From: Cardiobacteriales bacterium
Lineage (GTDB): Bacteria; Pseudomonadota; Gammaproteobacteria; Cardiobacteriales; Wohlfahrtiimonadaceae
Length of the DNA: 39,639 nt
NCBI GenBank assembly: GCA_030150565.1
Contig: JASLFR010000080.1
Coordinates: forward strand, 1 to 39,639
Reading direction: 5' to 3'
Below are positions 13,810-23,188 of the stretch, in pieces. The notes beneath the pieces were generated by a model. The model did no database searches, had not been told where the DNA came from, and worked only from the letters and a program-made list of their open reading frames with translations. The position numbers were made by a program, and so were the translations under genes. Each line of letters starts with the position of its first letter. Positions within the stretch are counted from its first letter, which is position 1.

Positions 13810-16551
13810 ATGACAGATACGCTTCTCTTAATTGATGGCTCTAACTTTCTCTTTCGTGCGTTTCATGCGCTTCCACCTCTAAAATCTCCCGATGGGCGGC
13901 CGACGGGGGCGATTCGTGGTGTGATGAATATGTTTAGGCGGTTGATGAAGGAGTTTGATCCCCGTTATGTCGCCGTCATTTTTGATGCAAGTGGCCCCAA
14001 TTTTAGAAATGAGCTCTATGCCGATTATAAAGCGCACCGCCCCCCGATGCCTGATGATCTTAGAGCGCAGATTGAGCCCCTTTTTGAGATTATCGATTAT
14101 TTAGGTTATCCCCGCTTCTCCATCTCAGGAGTTGAGGCGGATGATGTGATCGCAACTTTCGCTCTTGAGGGGAAAAAACGGGGGCTAAATACCATCATCG
14201 CTTCGAGTGATAAGGATTTAGCGCAGATCGTCGATGATGGTGCGATTCGTATGTACGATGGAATGAAAGATGAGATGCTCGATCGGGAGGGGGTCTTTGC
14301 AAAATATGGGGTCTATCCTGAATTGATTCGAGATTATCTCAGTCTGATGGGGGATAGCGCCGATAATGTTCCAGGCATTCCAGGAGTTGGCCCTAAAACA
14401 GCGGTAAAGTGGCTCAATGAGTGGGGCTCGATCGATGCGATTATTGAAAATGCAGATCAATTTAAAGGAAAAGTTGGGGAGCGATTGCGGGAGAATATTG
14501 AGCAGCTCAAACTCTCTCGAATCTTAACGACCTTAAAATGTGATGCGCCTCTCCCTTCTTCGCTCGAGGATTTAACCCCAAGAGCAGAAGATACCGATAA
14601 ATTACGGCAGATCTACCAAGAGTTTGGATTTAGGCAACTCTTAATAGAGCTAGATGGGGATGGGGCCTCCACCTTTGAGCCCCCTGTAGAACGAACGAGT
14701 AGTGAGAGTGTTGAAGTATCGGGATGGATTCAAGCAGATGCGCCAAAAGAGCTCAACTATCAGCGAATTACTACAGAGGAGGAGCTCCTCAATTATCTGA
14801 AATTAGTGGAGAATGCGGCCCTACTTGCGATCGATACTGAGACCGATGGGCTCGATTTTATGCAGGCAAATTTAGTGGGAATCTCCCTCTCTGCTCTCTC
14901 AGGGGAGGCGGTCTATATCCCCTTTAAGCATGAGGGATTAGAGAAGGCGTTAACAATTGAGCAAGCAATTACCCTCCTCAAACCCCTTTTAGAGGCGAAA
15001 TTTCCTAAAAAGGTGGGGCAAAATATTAAATTTGATTGGCATATCTTGAAGCGTCACGGCCTTGAGTTGAAAGGTATTAGTGATGATACGCTTATCGCCA
15101 GCTATCTGCTCGATCCTACAGGGCGCAGACACAATATGGATGCATTAGCGGCTCACTTTTTGAATCTAGAGACCACCCCTTTTGAGAAGATTGCAGGAAA
15201 AGGGGCGAAGCAGAAGCGCTTTGATGAGATCGAGATTGAGATTGCAGAGCATTACGCAGCAGAAGATGCGGATATTACAGGGCGATTAGCGCGAGCGATT
15301 GTGCCTCAATTAGCGCAATATCCCGAGCTTAAAAGACTCTACGAAGAGGTGGAGATTCCTTTAACCACACTCTTAGCGAAGATGGAGCATCGAGGAATAT
15401 TGGTGGATGCGACCCATCTAGAGAATCTACATGAGGAGTTTAGTGAGCATCTTGCAGAGCTTGAGGCGCAAGCGTTTGAGATAGCGGGGGAATCATTCAA
15501 TCTCAATTCGCCAAAGCAGGTGGGAGAGATTCTTTTTGAGAAGCTCCAGCTACCCATTATTAAAACGACTCCAAAGGGGCAACCTTCTACTAATGAGGCT
15601 GTTTTGAGTGAACTTGCGCTCGATTATCCTCTGCCAAAATTGATTTTAGAGTATCGGGAGTTTGCAAAGCTCGCTTCTACCTATACAGTTGCTCTGATTG
15701 ATCAGATTAATCCTGAGAGTGGGCGAATTCATACCTCATTTAATCAGGCGTTAACGAGTACAGGAAGACTCTCCTCATCTGAGCCCAATCTTCAAAATAT
15801 TCCGATCCGTACCAAAGAGGGGCGCAGAATTCGGCAGGCATTTATTGCACCAGAGGGGGCGGTACTCCTTTCAGCCGACTACTCACAAGTTGAGTTGCGT
15901 TTAATGGCGCACTTTTCAGAAGATGAGACCCTCTTAAAAGCGTTTGCAGATGGGCTCGATATCCATGCGGCAACCGCTTCTGAAGTCTTTATGACCCCTT
16001 TAGAGAAGGTAACCTCTGCTGAGAGAAGTGCGGCAAAGGCGATCAATTTTGGATTGATCTATGGAATGGGGGCGTTCGGCTTAGCAAAGCAGATCGGAGT
16101 CTCACGGCAGACTGCACAGGAGTATATTAGCCTCTATTTTAATCGTTACCCTTCAGTTTTAAGTTATATGGAGCGTGCAAAAGAGCAGGCGCGTGAGCGG
16201 GGTTATGCTGAGACGCTCTTTGGGCGGAGGCTCTATCTTCCCGAAATTCGTAGCAGTAATGGGATGAGGCGCGCAGGCGCTGAGCGAGTGGCGATTAACG
16301 CTCCTCTTCAGGGAACTGCTGCCGATATCATTAAGATGGCGATGTTGCGTGTCGAGGAGGCTCTGAGAGCAGAGGGGCTAAAGAGCGAGCTTCTGCTTCA
16401 GGTGCATGACGAACTTATTTTAGAGGTACCTAATGATGAGGTGGAGCAGGTCAAAGCTCTTTTAGAGAGAGCGATGACTAATATAGCCCCTTTAAAAACC
16501 GATCTTCTCATTGAGATCGGGGAGGGGAAGAATTGGGATGATGCCCATTAA
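13810..16551 (+). CDS. polA: DNA polymerase I
   Basis: 913 aa (E. coli 928). It has three activities in order. The 5' nuclease (1-290) keeps D9 (LIDGSN), EADD 109-112, SSDKD 132-136 and GDSADNVPGIPGVGPKTA. The 3'-5' exonuclease keeps its DxE (DTETDG, about 342-344), so proofreading is probably intact. The polymerase has TGRLSSSEPNLQNIP, motif A with D690 (DYSQVELRLMAHF), the O helix (KAINFGLIYGM, with the dNTP-selecting Phe) and motif C with D867 (QVHDE). Role: Okazaki fragment processing and repair synthesis. AGGA six bases upstream supports the start. A terminator lies just upstream; no plus-strand terminator was seen after the gene. Confidence 0.97.
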   Translation: MTDTLLLIDGSNFLFRAFHALPPLKSPDGRPTGAIRGVMNMFRRLMKEFDPRYVAVIFDASGPNFRNELYADYKAHRPPMPDDLRAQIEPLFEIIDYLGYPRFSISGVEADDVIATFALEGKKRGLNTIIASSDKDLAQIVDDGAIRMYDGMKDEMLDREGVFAKYGVYPELIRDYLSLMGDSADNVPGIPGVGPKTAVKWLNEWGSIDAIIENADQFKGKVGERLRENIEQLKLSRILTTLKCDAPLPSSLEDLTPRAEDTDKLRQIYQEFGFRQLLIELDGDGASTFEPPVERTSSESVEVSGWIQADAPKELNYQRITTEEELLNYLKLVENAALLAIDTETDGLDFMQANLVGISLSALSGEAVYIPFKHEGLEKALTIEQAITLLKPLLEAKFPKKVGQNIKFDWHILKRHGLELKGISDDTLIASYLLDPTGRRHNMDALAAHFLNLETTPFEKIAGKGAKQKRFDEIEIEIAEHYAAEDADITGRLARAIVPQLAQYPELKRLYEEVEIPLTTLLAKMEHRGILVDATHLENLHEEFSEHLAELEAQAFEIAGESFNLNSPKQVGEILFEKLQLPIIKTTPKGQPSTNEAVLSELALDYPLPKLILEYREFAKLASTYTVALIDQINPESGRIHTSFNQALTSTGRLSSSEPNLQNIPIRTKEGRRIRQAFIAPEGAVLLSADYSQVELRLMAHFSEDETLLKAFADGLDIHAATASEVFMTPLEKVTSAERSAAKAINFGLIYGMGAFGLAKQIGVSRQTAQEYISLYFNRYPSVLSYMERAKEQARERGYAETLFGRRLYLPEIRSSNGMRRAGAERVAINAPLQGTAADIIKMAMLRVEEALRAEGLKSELLLQVHDELILEVPNDEVEQVKALLERAMTNIAPLKTDLLIEIGEGKNWDDAH

Positions 16552-16565
16552 TTGAGAAAGAGGTA

Positions 16566-16595
16566 TAAAAAAGAGCGCTCTAAAAAGAGCGCTCT
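16566..16595 (-). terminator. pnt operon terminator
   Basis: A 10-bp stem made of two copies of the self-complementary AGAGCGCTCT with a 4-nt loop. A T tract follows only when read on the minus strand, so it ends pntB transcription. It may also slow polA transcripts arriving from the other side. Confidence 0.88.
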
Positions 16596-16619
16596 CTCTA
16601 TATTGGGGTAGAGATATGT

Positions 16620-18086
16620 TTAGAGATCCTTAATGGTATTGATCATATCTGACACCACTTTTTTCCCATCTCCGTAGATCATATTGGTGTTATCGAGATA
16701 GAAGAGATGATTCTCAATTCCTGAGAAACCACGCCCTTCACCCCGCTTAACGACAAAGATCTGTTTCGCTTCATCTGCATTTAGAATCGGCATGCCGTAG
16801 ATAGGGCTAGACTCATTTGTACGAGCAGATGGGTTAACCACATCATTCGCCCCAATCACTAAGACGACATCAGTCTCTTTAAAGTGATCATTGATCTCAT
16901 CAAGATCGTAGATAAGATCGTACGGAATCCCCGCTTCAGCAATTAGAACGTTCATATGACCAGGCATACGTCCTGCGACAGGGTGAATCGCAAATTTAAC
17001 ATCGATATCACGCGCTTGAAGCAGTTTTACTAACTCCGCCACTTGATGTTGCGCTTGTGCCGCAGCTAATCCATATCCAGGGACGATAATAACGCTCTGA
17101 GCGTAGTTCATGGTGATTGCAGCATCGCTTGCGCTTTGTGGTTTAAGCGCACCCTCTACCTCTTCATCACTCTCCTGCTTTTCGCCAAAGTTTGAGAAGA
17201 GGACATTGCTTAAGGAGCGATTCATCCCTTTTGCCATCAATTGTGTGAGTAGAGTACCTGCAGCCCCCACAACAGTACCTGCAATAATTAATCCGCCGTT
17301 CTGTAACGCAATCCCTTCAATTGCAACTGCAATACCGGTTAATGCGTTGAAGAGCGAGATAATAACAGGCATATCTGCACCTCCGATTGGAATTGCAATT
17401 AAGATTCCCAAAAGGAGTGTGATGATAAAGAAGATCAAGATGAGCGCTGGGCTTGCTGTTGGAAGGCTCGCCATGATGAATGCAACGAGAAGTGCTGTTG
17501 CAAAGAGGAAGAAGTTGTAGAGATTGCGATCTTTAATACGAATCTCTTTACGCATTCTGCCATCAAGTTTTGCCCATGCAACAATCGACCCTGTCAGTGA
17601 GATTGCACCAATCAATCCACCAATTGCGGCTAATAGAAGAAGCGGTTTTGAGGGTTGACCTGTCGCTTCGATGGTAGCTGCAAGTTCTGGCATCTCTAAA
17701 AGATGAGCATGATCGGAGAGATTCGCTAATCCATGGAGCACCTGTGCATCAGGTTGAGCCACTTGAAGAAGCGCAATCGCTCCAATAAGAGCAGCTGATC
17801 CTCCCCCTGCGCCGTTATAGATTGCAATCATCTGTGGCATATCGGTCATCTCAACTTTAACCGCTGAGCGATAGGCGATTCCACCACCAATAAAGATCGC
17901 AAGGAAGATGAGAAGATAGTTGGTAGAGACCGCAGGATGGAAGAGGGTGATAACAGTGGCAAAGAGCATCGCCCAGCCTGCTGCCATAATCCCCTTTTGA
18001 GCGGTTGAGGGGTGGCTCATCCGTTTTAACGCAATAATGAAGATTATCGCTGTGATGAGGTAACCGATTTCAATAAAAAATTGCAT
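16620..18086 (-). CDS. pntB: NAD(P) transhydrogenase subunit beta
   Basis: 488 aa. PntB carries the membrane domain with most of the proton channel and the NADP(H)-binding domain III. The first ~290 residues show about nine hydrophobic helices. The C-terminal ~175 residues form the nucleotide-binding domain with GYGLAAAQAQ, HPVAGRMPGHMNVLIAEA, LVIGANDVVNPSAR and VVKRGEGRGFSGIENHLFY, all typical of PntB. With PntAA/PntAB it couples hydride transfer from NADH to NADP+ to proton influx, supplying NADPH. Last gene of the operon: 6-nt gap after pntAB with an AAGGAG ribosome binding site in the gene end; a terminator follows. Confidence 0.97.
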   Translation of the reverse strand: MQFFIEIGYLITAIIFIIALKRMSHPSTAQKGIMAAGWAMLFATVITLFHPAVSTNYLLIFLAIFIGGGIAYRSAVKVEMTDMPQMIAIYNGAGGGSAALIGAIALLQVAQPDAQVLHGLANLSDHAHLLEMPELAATIEATGQPSKPLLLLAAIGGLIGAISLTGSIVAWAKLDGRMRKEIRIKDRNLYNFFLFATALLVAFIMASLPTASPALILIFFIITLLLGILIAIPIGGADMPVIISLFNALTGIAVAIEGIALQNGGLIIAGTVVGAAGTLLTQLMAKGMNRSLSNVLFSNFGEKQESDEEVEGALKPQSASDAAITMNYAQSVIIVPGYGLAAAQAQHQVAELVKLLQARDIDVKFAIHPVAGRMPGHMNVLIAEAGIPYDLIYDLDEINDHFKETDVVLVIGANDVVNPSARTNESSPIYGMPILNADEAKQIFVVKRGEGRGFSGIENHLFYLDNTNMIYGDGKKVVSDMINTIKDL

Positions 18087-18092
18087 GGTCTA

Positions 18093-18386
18093 TTACTCCT
18101 TATCGTTAGCGCTAGGTTTGAACATATCGAGCATCCGCTCCGTCACAACATATCCCCCAACAGCGTTTGCTGCGCCGAGAGCGACTGCGAGAAAAGCGAG
18201 TATGATTTGAAGCGCCCCTTCAGCGTGTCCAAGGGCGATGATCGCACCGATAAGTACAATGCCGTGGATGAAGTTTGATCCCGACATTAAAGGGGTATGC
18301 AAAATGGCAGGAACCCGTGAGATTACCTCAAATCCCACAATGCCAGAGATAATAATGAGGTAGAGTGCTGCAAAACCAGTAATCAT
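18093..18386 (-). CDS. pntAB: NAD(P) transhydrogenase subunit alpha, membrane part
   Basis: 97 aa with three hydrophobic helices (about 1-20, 35-55, 58-80), equal to the C-terminal membrane part of E. coli PntA. Family segments seen: VPAILHTPLMSGSNFIHGIV, VGGYVVTERMLDMF. It starts immediately at the end of the pntAA stop (TAA then ATG, no spacer) with GGAGG inside the pntAA end, so it is translationally coupled. Confidence 0.95.
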   Translation of the reverse strand: MITGFAALYLIIISGIVGFEVISRVPAILHTPLMSGSNFIHGIVLIGAIIALGHAEGALQIILAFLAVALGAANAVGGYVVTERMLDMFKPSANDKE

Positions 18387-19502
18387 TTAAGCCTCCATTG
18401 CATCTTTAATGCGTTCTGAAATGAGTTCACCATCGTGAAGAATCATACACTCCTTAATGATCTCATCCTCAAGATCAAGCTGTAGGCGCTTCTCAAGAAT
18501 GAAGGGGGAGAGTAAATTGTAGATATTGTGGGCGTACATCTCTGAAGCGTGAATCGCTGCGCGTGATGGCATGTGGGTTGGGCCATAAATGGTCACACCA
18601 CGATAAGTTACTTTCTGATTCGCTTCAGTCAATTCGCAGTTGCCCCCTGTTTCAGCAGCAAGATCGATAATGACGCTGCCCCGTTGCATCCGTTTTACCA
18701 TCTCTTGAGTGATGATTTTTGGTGCAGGGCGACCAGGTACCGCTGCTGTTGAGATCACAACATGAGCATTCTCTAAATGGCGAGCGAGTGCTTCTGCTTG
18801 TAACGCCTGCTCTTCTTTTGTTAATTCACGGGCGTAACCCCCTTCGCCACTTGCATCTACACCAGTATCGATCAATTTGGCGCCTAAGGATTCCACATCC
18901 CCTTTCGCTGCGGCACGAATATCGTACGCCTCCACTTCAGCCCCAATTCTGCGAGCAGTTGCGATCGCTTGAAGACCTGCAACTCCTGCACCGATTACCA
19001 CTACTTTTGCAGGGCGAATCGTTCCCGCTGCGGTGGTGAGCATCGGGAAGAAGCGGGGGGCTTTTGAAGCAGCCATTAGCGCAGCCTCATAACCTGAAAC
19101 CGCCGCTTGTGATGAGAGGGCATCCATGCTCTGAGCACGGGTAATACGGGGAACAAGCTCAAGAGCGATTGCGCTCAATTTTGTTGCTTGCATCGCCTCA
19201 ATTAACTCACGATTTTGAAAAGGATTGAGAAGACCTACAACAAGGGAGTGGGGCTTAAGCGCTTCGATCTGTTTAATCGTTGGTGCACCCACACAGAGCA
19301 CAAGATCATTCTCCTCAAATTCTGGCTCCTCTACAGTAATATCTTCATAATCGCTATCCGCAAAATGGGCCCTCTCTCCTGCTCCTGGCGTGAGAATGAC
19401 ATTAAGGCCTGCTCGAGAGAAGCGTTGAGCGGTTTCTGGATCGAGGGCGACACGCTTTTCACGATCTGCATCCTCTTTTAAGACAATTATCCTATTGCTC
19501 AT
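18387..19502 (-). CDS. pntAA: NAD(P) transhydrogenase subunit alpha, NAD(H)-binding part
   Basis: 371 aa soluble domain I, related to alanine dehydrogenase. Family segments: DADREKRVALDPET, LVPRITRAQSMDALSSQA, the Rossmann loop VVIGAGVAGLQA, and STAAVPGRPAPKII. The protein ends before the membrane helices, which are encoded by the separate pntAB. This is the Rhodospirillum-type three-gene arrangement rather than the fused PntA of E. coli. It is the first gene of the operon; the divergent ccmC begins about 260 nt away. Confidence 0.96.
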   Translation of the reverse strand: MSNRIIVLKEDADREKRVALDPETAQRFSRAGLNVILTPGAGERAHFADSDYEDITVEEPEFEENDLVLCVGAPTIKQIEALKPHSLVVGLLNPFQNRELIEAMQATKLSAIALELVPRITRAQSMDALSSQAAVSGYEAALMAASKAPRFFPMLTTAAGTIRPAKVVVIGAGVAGLQAIATARRIGAEVEAYDIRAAAKGDVESLGAKLIDTGVDASGEGGYARELTKEEQALQAEALARHLENAHVVISTAAVPGRPAPKIITQEMVKRMQRGSVIIDLAAETGGNCELTEANQKVTYRGVTIYGPTHMPSRAAIHASEMYAHNIYNLLSPFILEKRLQLDLEDEIIKECMILHDGELISERIKDAMEA

Positions 19503-19765
19503 AGATATTGAACTCCTTTTTGACGAAAGTTAGAGCTCAAGTCTAGCACGAAATAGAGCCAATAATAGGGGCTTAACTCAATTTGTAATGGAAGAGGGGA
19601 GAGATTAATTTTTTCATAAACTTTAATCAAAAAGAGGGGAGAATCGAGCCCCCTTTTCGCTTTTCGCTGTTATGTTAGTTAGAATTTGAGTATACTGTTG
19701 ACGCTTAAATTAGGGAGCAAACCGAGATATTTAGAGGCAAATCGCTTAGCGAGGGAAGGTGTTGA

Positions 19766-20536
19766 ATGAGCACTCAAGTGAAGAAGAAACGCTCGATCTG
19801 GAGCCGAATGATTCCAAAGAGCTTTTATAAAATATTAAGTTATAAGTTTTATATCCCCTTCTCTAAAAAAACAACTCCTTGGCTCTTTACGATTAGCGCC
19901 ATTCTACTTCTGATTGGAGTCGTTTGGGGGTTGCTCTTCTCACCTCCTGATTATCAGCAGGGTAATAGTTTTAGAATTATCTATATTCATGTGCCAGCAG
20001 CGATCTTTTCTACACTGGTCTACCTCTTTCTTGCCTTAATGAGTGCAATCTATCTTATTTGGCGCATTAAGCTTGCGGCGATGCTCGCCCGAGCAACCGC
20101 TGTTTTAGGGGCGTTTTACACCTTAATTACTCTGGTAACAGGGGCGATCTGGGGGCAGCCCACATGGGGAACGTGGTGGACGTGGGATATCCGTTTAACA
20201 AGCCAATTGATCCTCTTCTTTTTCTATCTTGGTTACATTGCGCTCGATCAAGCGTTTGAAGATCGGGAGACAGCGGATCAGATGACCTCTATCATCTCCC
20301 TTATCGGGTTGATTATGGTCCCTATCATTAAATTCTCTGTCTACTATTTTGAGTCGATCCATCAGACAAGCACAATTTTCGCCTCAGGCGGCCCTGCGAT
20401 TCCGCCGAGCATGTTCTATCCTCTTCTATTAACGATCTTTGCAACTTTCGTCTTCTCTTTTGCATATGTTGGTAAGAAGAGCCTCAATTTAATCTATCGC
20501 GAGCAGTTGCAACGCCACTATATGCGTCAGCAGTAG
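19766..20536 (+). CDS. ccmC: Heme exporter/handling protein CcmC
   Basis: 256 aa, six hydrophobic helices. CcmC binds heme with CcmABD in the membrane and loads it onto CcmE. The tryptophan-rich WWD motif is present (WGQPTWGTWWTWDIRLTS, about 130-147), with the flanking His in IYIHVPAA. It is the first gene of the ccm cluster here, unusual because ccmA and ccmB normally come first. Upstream (19503-19765) I see only weak promoter elements, such as TATACT at 19691-19696 without a good -35. GGAAGG precedes the start. Confidence 0.95.
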   Translation: MSTQVKKKRSIWSRMIPKSFYKILSYKFYIPFSKKTTPWLFTISAILLLIGVVWGLLFSPPDYQQGNSFRIIYIHVPAAIFSTLVYLFLALMSAIYLIWRIKLAAMLARATAVLGAFYTLITLVTGAIWGQPTWGTWWTWDIRLTSQLILFFFYLGYIALDQAFEDRETADQMTSIISLIGLIMVPIIKFSVYYFESIHQTSTIFASGGPAIPPSMFYPLLLTIFATFVFSFAYVGKKSLNLIYREQLQRHYMRQQ

Positions 20537-20545
20537 GAGTTAAGG

Positions 20546-20761
20546 ATGAGTTTTTGGAGCAGTATTACCGAGAAGATGGCATTTAATAGCCTCTCTGAGT
20601 TCCTTGCGATGGGGAAACATGGCATCCACGTCTGGATGAGTTACGGTTTTTTTGTACTATGCTTAGTAATCTTACTGGTCTCTCTCTTTCGGGAGACTAC
20701 ATCTTTAGAGAAAGAGTTGAAAAGGGAGGGTTTACTCGATGACACCAAAACAGAAAAGTAG
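20546..20761 (+). CDS. ccmD: Heme exporter protein CcmD
   Basis: 71 aa with one transmembrane helix (about 32-48) and a charged C terminus. The pattern EFLAMGKHGIHVWMSYG is typical of CcmD, which helps release holo-CcmE from the CcmABC complex. It lies 9 nt after ccmC with AGGAG upstream, and overlaps ccmE by 23 nt. Confidence 0.93.
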   Translation: MSFWSSITEKMAFNSLSEFLAMGKHGIHVWMSYGFFVLCLVILLVSLFRETTSLEKELKREGLLDDTKTEK

Positions 20762-21182
20762 AGCGATTGCGGTGGTTGCGATTACCGTTGTTGCTTTTTT
20801 ATCGATCGGATTCTTAGTAATTGCAGGGCAGGAGAAGCTCAACTATTACTACTCGCCTGATGAAGTTTATGCAGGGAAGGCCCCCCTTGATAAGAAGATT
20901 AGGGTTGGGGGATTGGTTGAGTTTGGCTCCCTTAAGAAGAGCGATCAGACATTAGAAGTACTCTTCGATGTTGTAGATGGCACACAGCAACCGATTACCA
21001 TTAAGTATGATGGAATTTTGCCCGATCTGTTCCGTGAAGGGCAGGGAATTATCGCTGAAGGGCATCTACAAGCGGATAATAGTTTTGTTGCTGACTCTAT
21101 TTTAGCGAAGCACGATGAACAATATATGCCCCCTGAAGTCGCAGATGCACTTGAGCGGACAGGACATGTCTCTGCTGAGTAA
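20739..21182 (+). CDS. ccmE: Cytochrome c-type biogenesis heme chaperone CcmE
   Basis: 147 aa. N-terminal signal anchor (about 9-29), then an OB-fold periplasmic domain (KIRVGGLVEFGS…ITIKYDGILPDLFREGQGIIAEG). The heme-binding His is H125 in AKHDEQYMPPEV, with Tyr at 129. CcmE carries heme covalently from CcmC to CcmF. It starts inside the ccmD end with GGAGG upstream. The His-type motif means it is a standard CcmE rather than the Cys variant. Confidence 0.96.
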   Translation: MTPKQKSRAIAVVAITVVAFLSIGFLVIAGQEKLNYYYSPDEVYAGKAPLDKKIRVGGLVEFGSLKKSDQTLEVLFDVVDGTQQPITIKYDGILPDLFREGQGIIAEGHLQADNSFVADSILAKHDEQYMPPEVADALERTGHVSAE

Positions 21183-21220
21183 TCTCTATTATTAGATTCA
21201 TTCACCCATAAGGATTCATT

Positions 21221-23188
21221 ATGCTTCCCATAGGACAGCTTGCCCTCTATTTCGCTTTAGGCGTCTCAATAATGCTCTTTATTCTGCCACTGGTTGGAGT
21301 AAAGTTTCGTAACGCACCTTTGATGTATGCCGCGCGCCCATTAGCAACGTGGCTCTTTATTCTTGTTCTGCTCTCCTTTGTAGCGCTTGGATACGCCTTT
21401 TGGGTGAATGATTTCAGTTTTCAGTACGTTTTTAATCACTCAAATACTCGACTCCCTTGGTATTACAAATTAACGGCGATCTGGGGCGGCCACGAAGGTT
21501 CGATGTTGTTATGGGTCTTAACACTCACTTTTTGGATGTTTTTAGTGGTGCTCTTCACCCGTAAAATGCCTCTGGAGCTCTCCTCTGCAACACTATCGAT
21601 TTTAGGGGCGATCGCTGCTGGGTTTATCTCCTTTTTAGTCTTTACTTCAGATCCTTTCGCCCGAAATTTAACACCGATGATCTTTGATGGGCGCGATCTT
21701 AACCCTCTTTTGCAAGATTTTGGCCTCATTATTCATCCACCACTTCTCTATTTGGGGTATGTGGGGTATGCCGTTCCTTACGCATTTGTCTGCGCGCTCT
21801 TAATGACGGGGCATGTGGATCGATTATCGATTCGTTGGATTCGCCCTTGGTCGCTTGCGGCTTGGTCCTTCCTTACACTCGGGATGACGATTGGAAGTTG
21901 GTGGGCCTATTATGAATTGGGCTGGGGTGGCTGGTGGTTCTGGGATCCTGTTGAGAATGCTTCCCTTATTCCATGGATTTTAGGGACAGCGCTTCTCCAC
22001 TCATTAGCCGCAACGGAGAAGAGGCAGGCATTTACCCTCTGGACCGTTATTATGGCGATCACCACCTTCGCCCTTAGCGTTTTAGGAACCTTCCTTGTGC
22101 GTTCAGGTGTTCTCACATCGGTTCACTCTTTTGCGTCCGACCCTTCACGAGGCCTCTTTATTCTTGTTCTGCTTGGAATTATCGCGATCTGTGCGCTTCT
22201 TCTCCTTATTTTGCGTTCAGGGAAGATCTCTCAAGAGAGTAACTATGGTTTAATCACCCGTGAAAGCGCGATCTTAACCAATAATATTCTTTTAGCGATC
22301 GCCTGTTTTGTCGTGCTTTTGGGGACGCTCTACCCCTTAATTATCGATATTTTGGAGAAGGGGAAGATCTCGGTTGGAGAGGCGTATTTTAATCAATACA
22401 CGGTACCGATCGCTTTTGTTCTCCTTGCGCTTTTGGGGATCGCCCCCGCTCTTCGTTACCGTAAAGATACCTTGAGCCGCTTGAAGCGTCCGCTCCTTAT
22501 CAATGCGATTTTGGCGCTTGTTTTAGGGGTGGGTTCTGCCTATCTCTACTCAGGCGAGCTCAATGGTCTGGTAGTTACCTCATTAATTCTCTCCTACTGG
22601 GTTGTTGGGGGGATTGTGATTGAGATCAAAGCGGGCGCTAAAAAGGGGAGCTCCTTTATTAAGGCGCTCAGAGCACAAACCTTATCTCGCTGGGGAATGA
22701 ATCTTGGGCATCTTGGGTTAGTTGTCTCAATTGTGGGGATTACGCTCACCAGTTTTTATAGTATTGAGCGGGATATGTTGGTGAAGGTGGGGGAGACAGT
22801 CTCTATTCGCCAATATAATTTTACGCTTCAGAGTTTAGAGCGTGCGGATGGTTCAAACTATGTTGCAACGAAAGGAACCTTCCTTGTGACCCAAAATGGG
22901 CGTCCTCTTCCCAATATGTATCCTGAAAAGCGTTTCTATACTGTAAGTGGGTCACCAATGAGTGAGGTAGCTCTGCGAGCCTCTTTAATTGATGATCTCT
23001 ACATTGCGCTTGCTGAAGAGCGTGGTGAAAATGCGTGGGCGATTCGTCTCTACGTTAAGCCTTTTGTTCGCTGGATCTGGCTAGGGGGCATCATCATTTC
23101 AATCGCTGCATTTTTATCGATTTTAGATCGCCGTTACCGTATCACTTATAGACGAGCTGATGAGCAGGAGAGAGTTAATGAGTCATAA
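21221..23188 (+). CDS. ccmF: Cytochrome c-type biogenesis heme lyase CcmF
   Basis: 655 aa, many transmembrane helices. The WWD domain is present (YELGWGGWWFWDPVENAS), along with conserved LPWYYKLTAIWGGHEGSMLLW and the DFGLIIHPPLLYLGYVG region. CcmF with CcmH(I) attaches heme to the CxxCH site of apocytochrome c. A large periplasmic loop lies near the C terminus. It overlaps ccmG by 11 nt. Confidence 0.96.
   Translation: MLPIGQLALYFALGVSIMLFILPLVGVKFRNAPLMYAARPLATWLFILVLLSFVALGYAFWVNDFSFQYVFNHSNTRLPWYYKLTAIWGGHEGSMLLWVLTLTFWMFLVVLFTRKMPLELSSATLSILGAIAAGFISFLVFTSDPFARNLTPMIFDGRDLNPLLQDFGLIIHPPLLYLGYVGYAVPYAFVCALLMTGHVDRLSIRWIRPWSLAAWSFLTLGMTIGSWWAYYELGWGGWWFWDPVENASLIPWILGTALLHSLAATEKRQAFTLWTVIMAITTFALSVLGTFLVRSGVLTSVHSFASDPSRGLFILVLLGIIAICALLLLILRSGKISQESNYGLITRESAILTNNILLAIACFVVLLGTLYPLIIDILEKGKISVGEAYFNQYTVPIAFVLLALLGIAPALRYRKDTLSRLKRPLLINAILALVLGVGSAYLYSGELNGLVVTSLILSYWVVGGIVIEIKAGAKKGSSFIKALRAQTLSRWGMNLGHLGLVVSIVGITLTSFYSIERDMLVKVGETVSIRQYNFTLQSLERADGSNYVATKGTFLVTQNGRPLPNMYPEKRFYTVSGSPMSEVALRASLIDDLYIALAEERGENAWAIRLYVKPFVRWIWLGGIIISIAAFLSILDRRYRITYRRADEQERVNES

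Noticed and set aside
16572..16595. AGAGCGCTCT hairpin as the polA terminator
   Set aside because: The bases after it on the plus strand are CTCT-like with no T tract; the T tract is on the minus strand, serving pntB.
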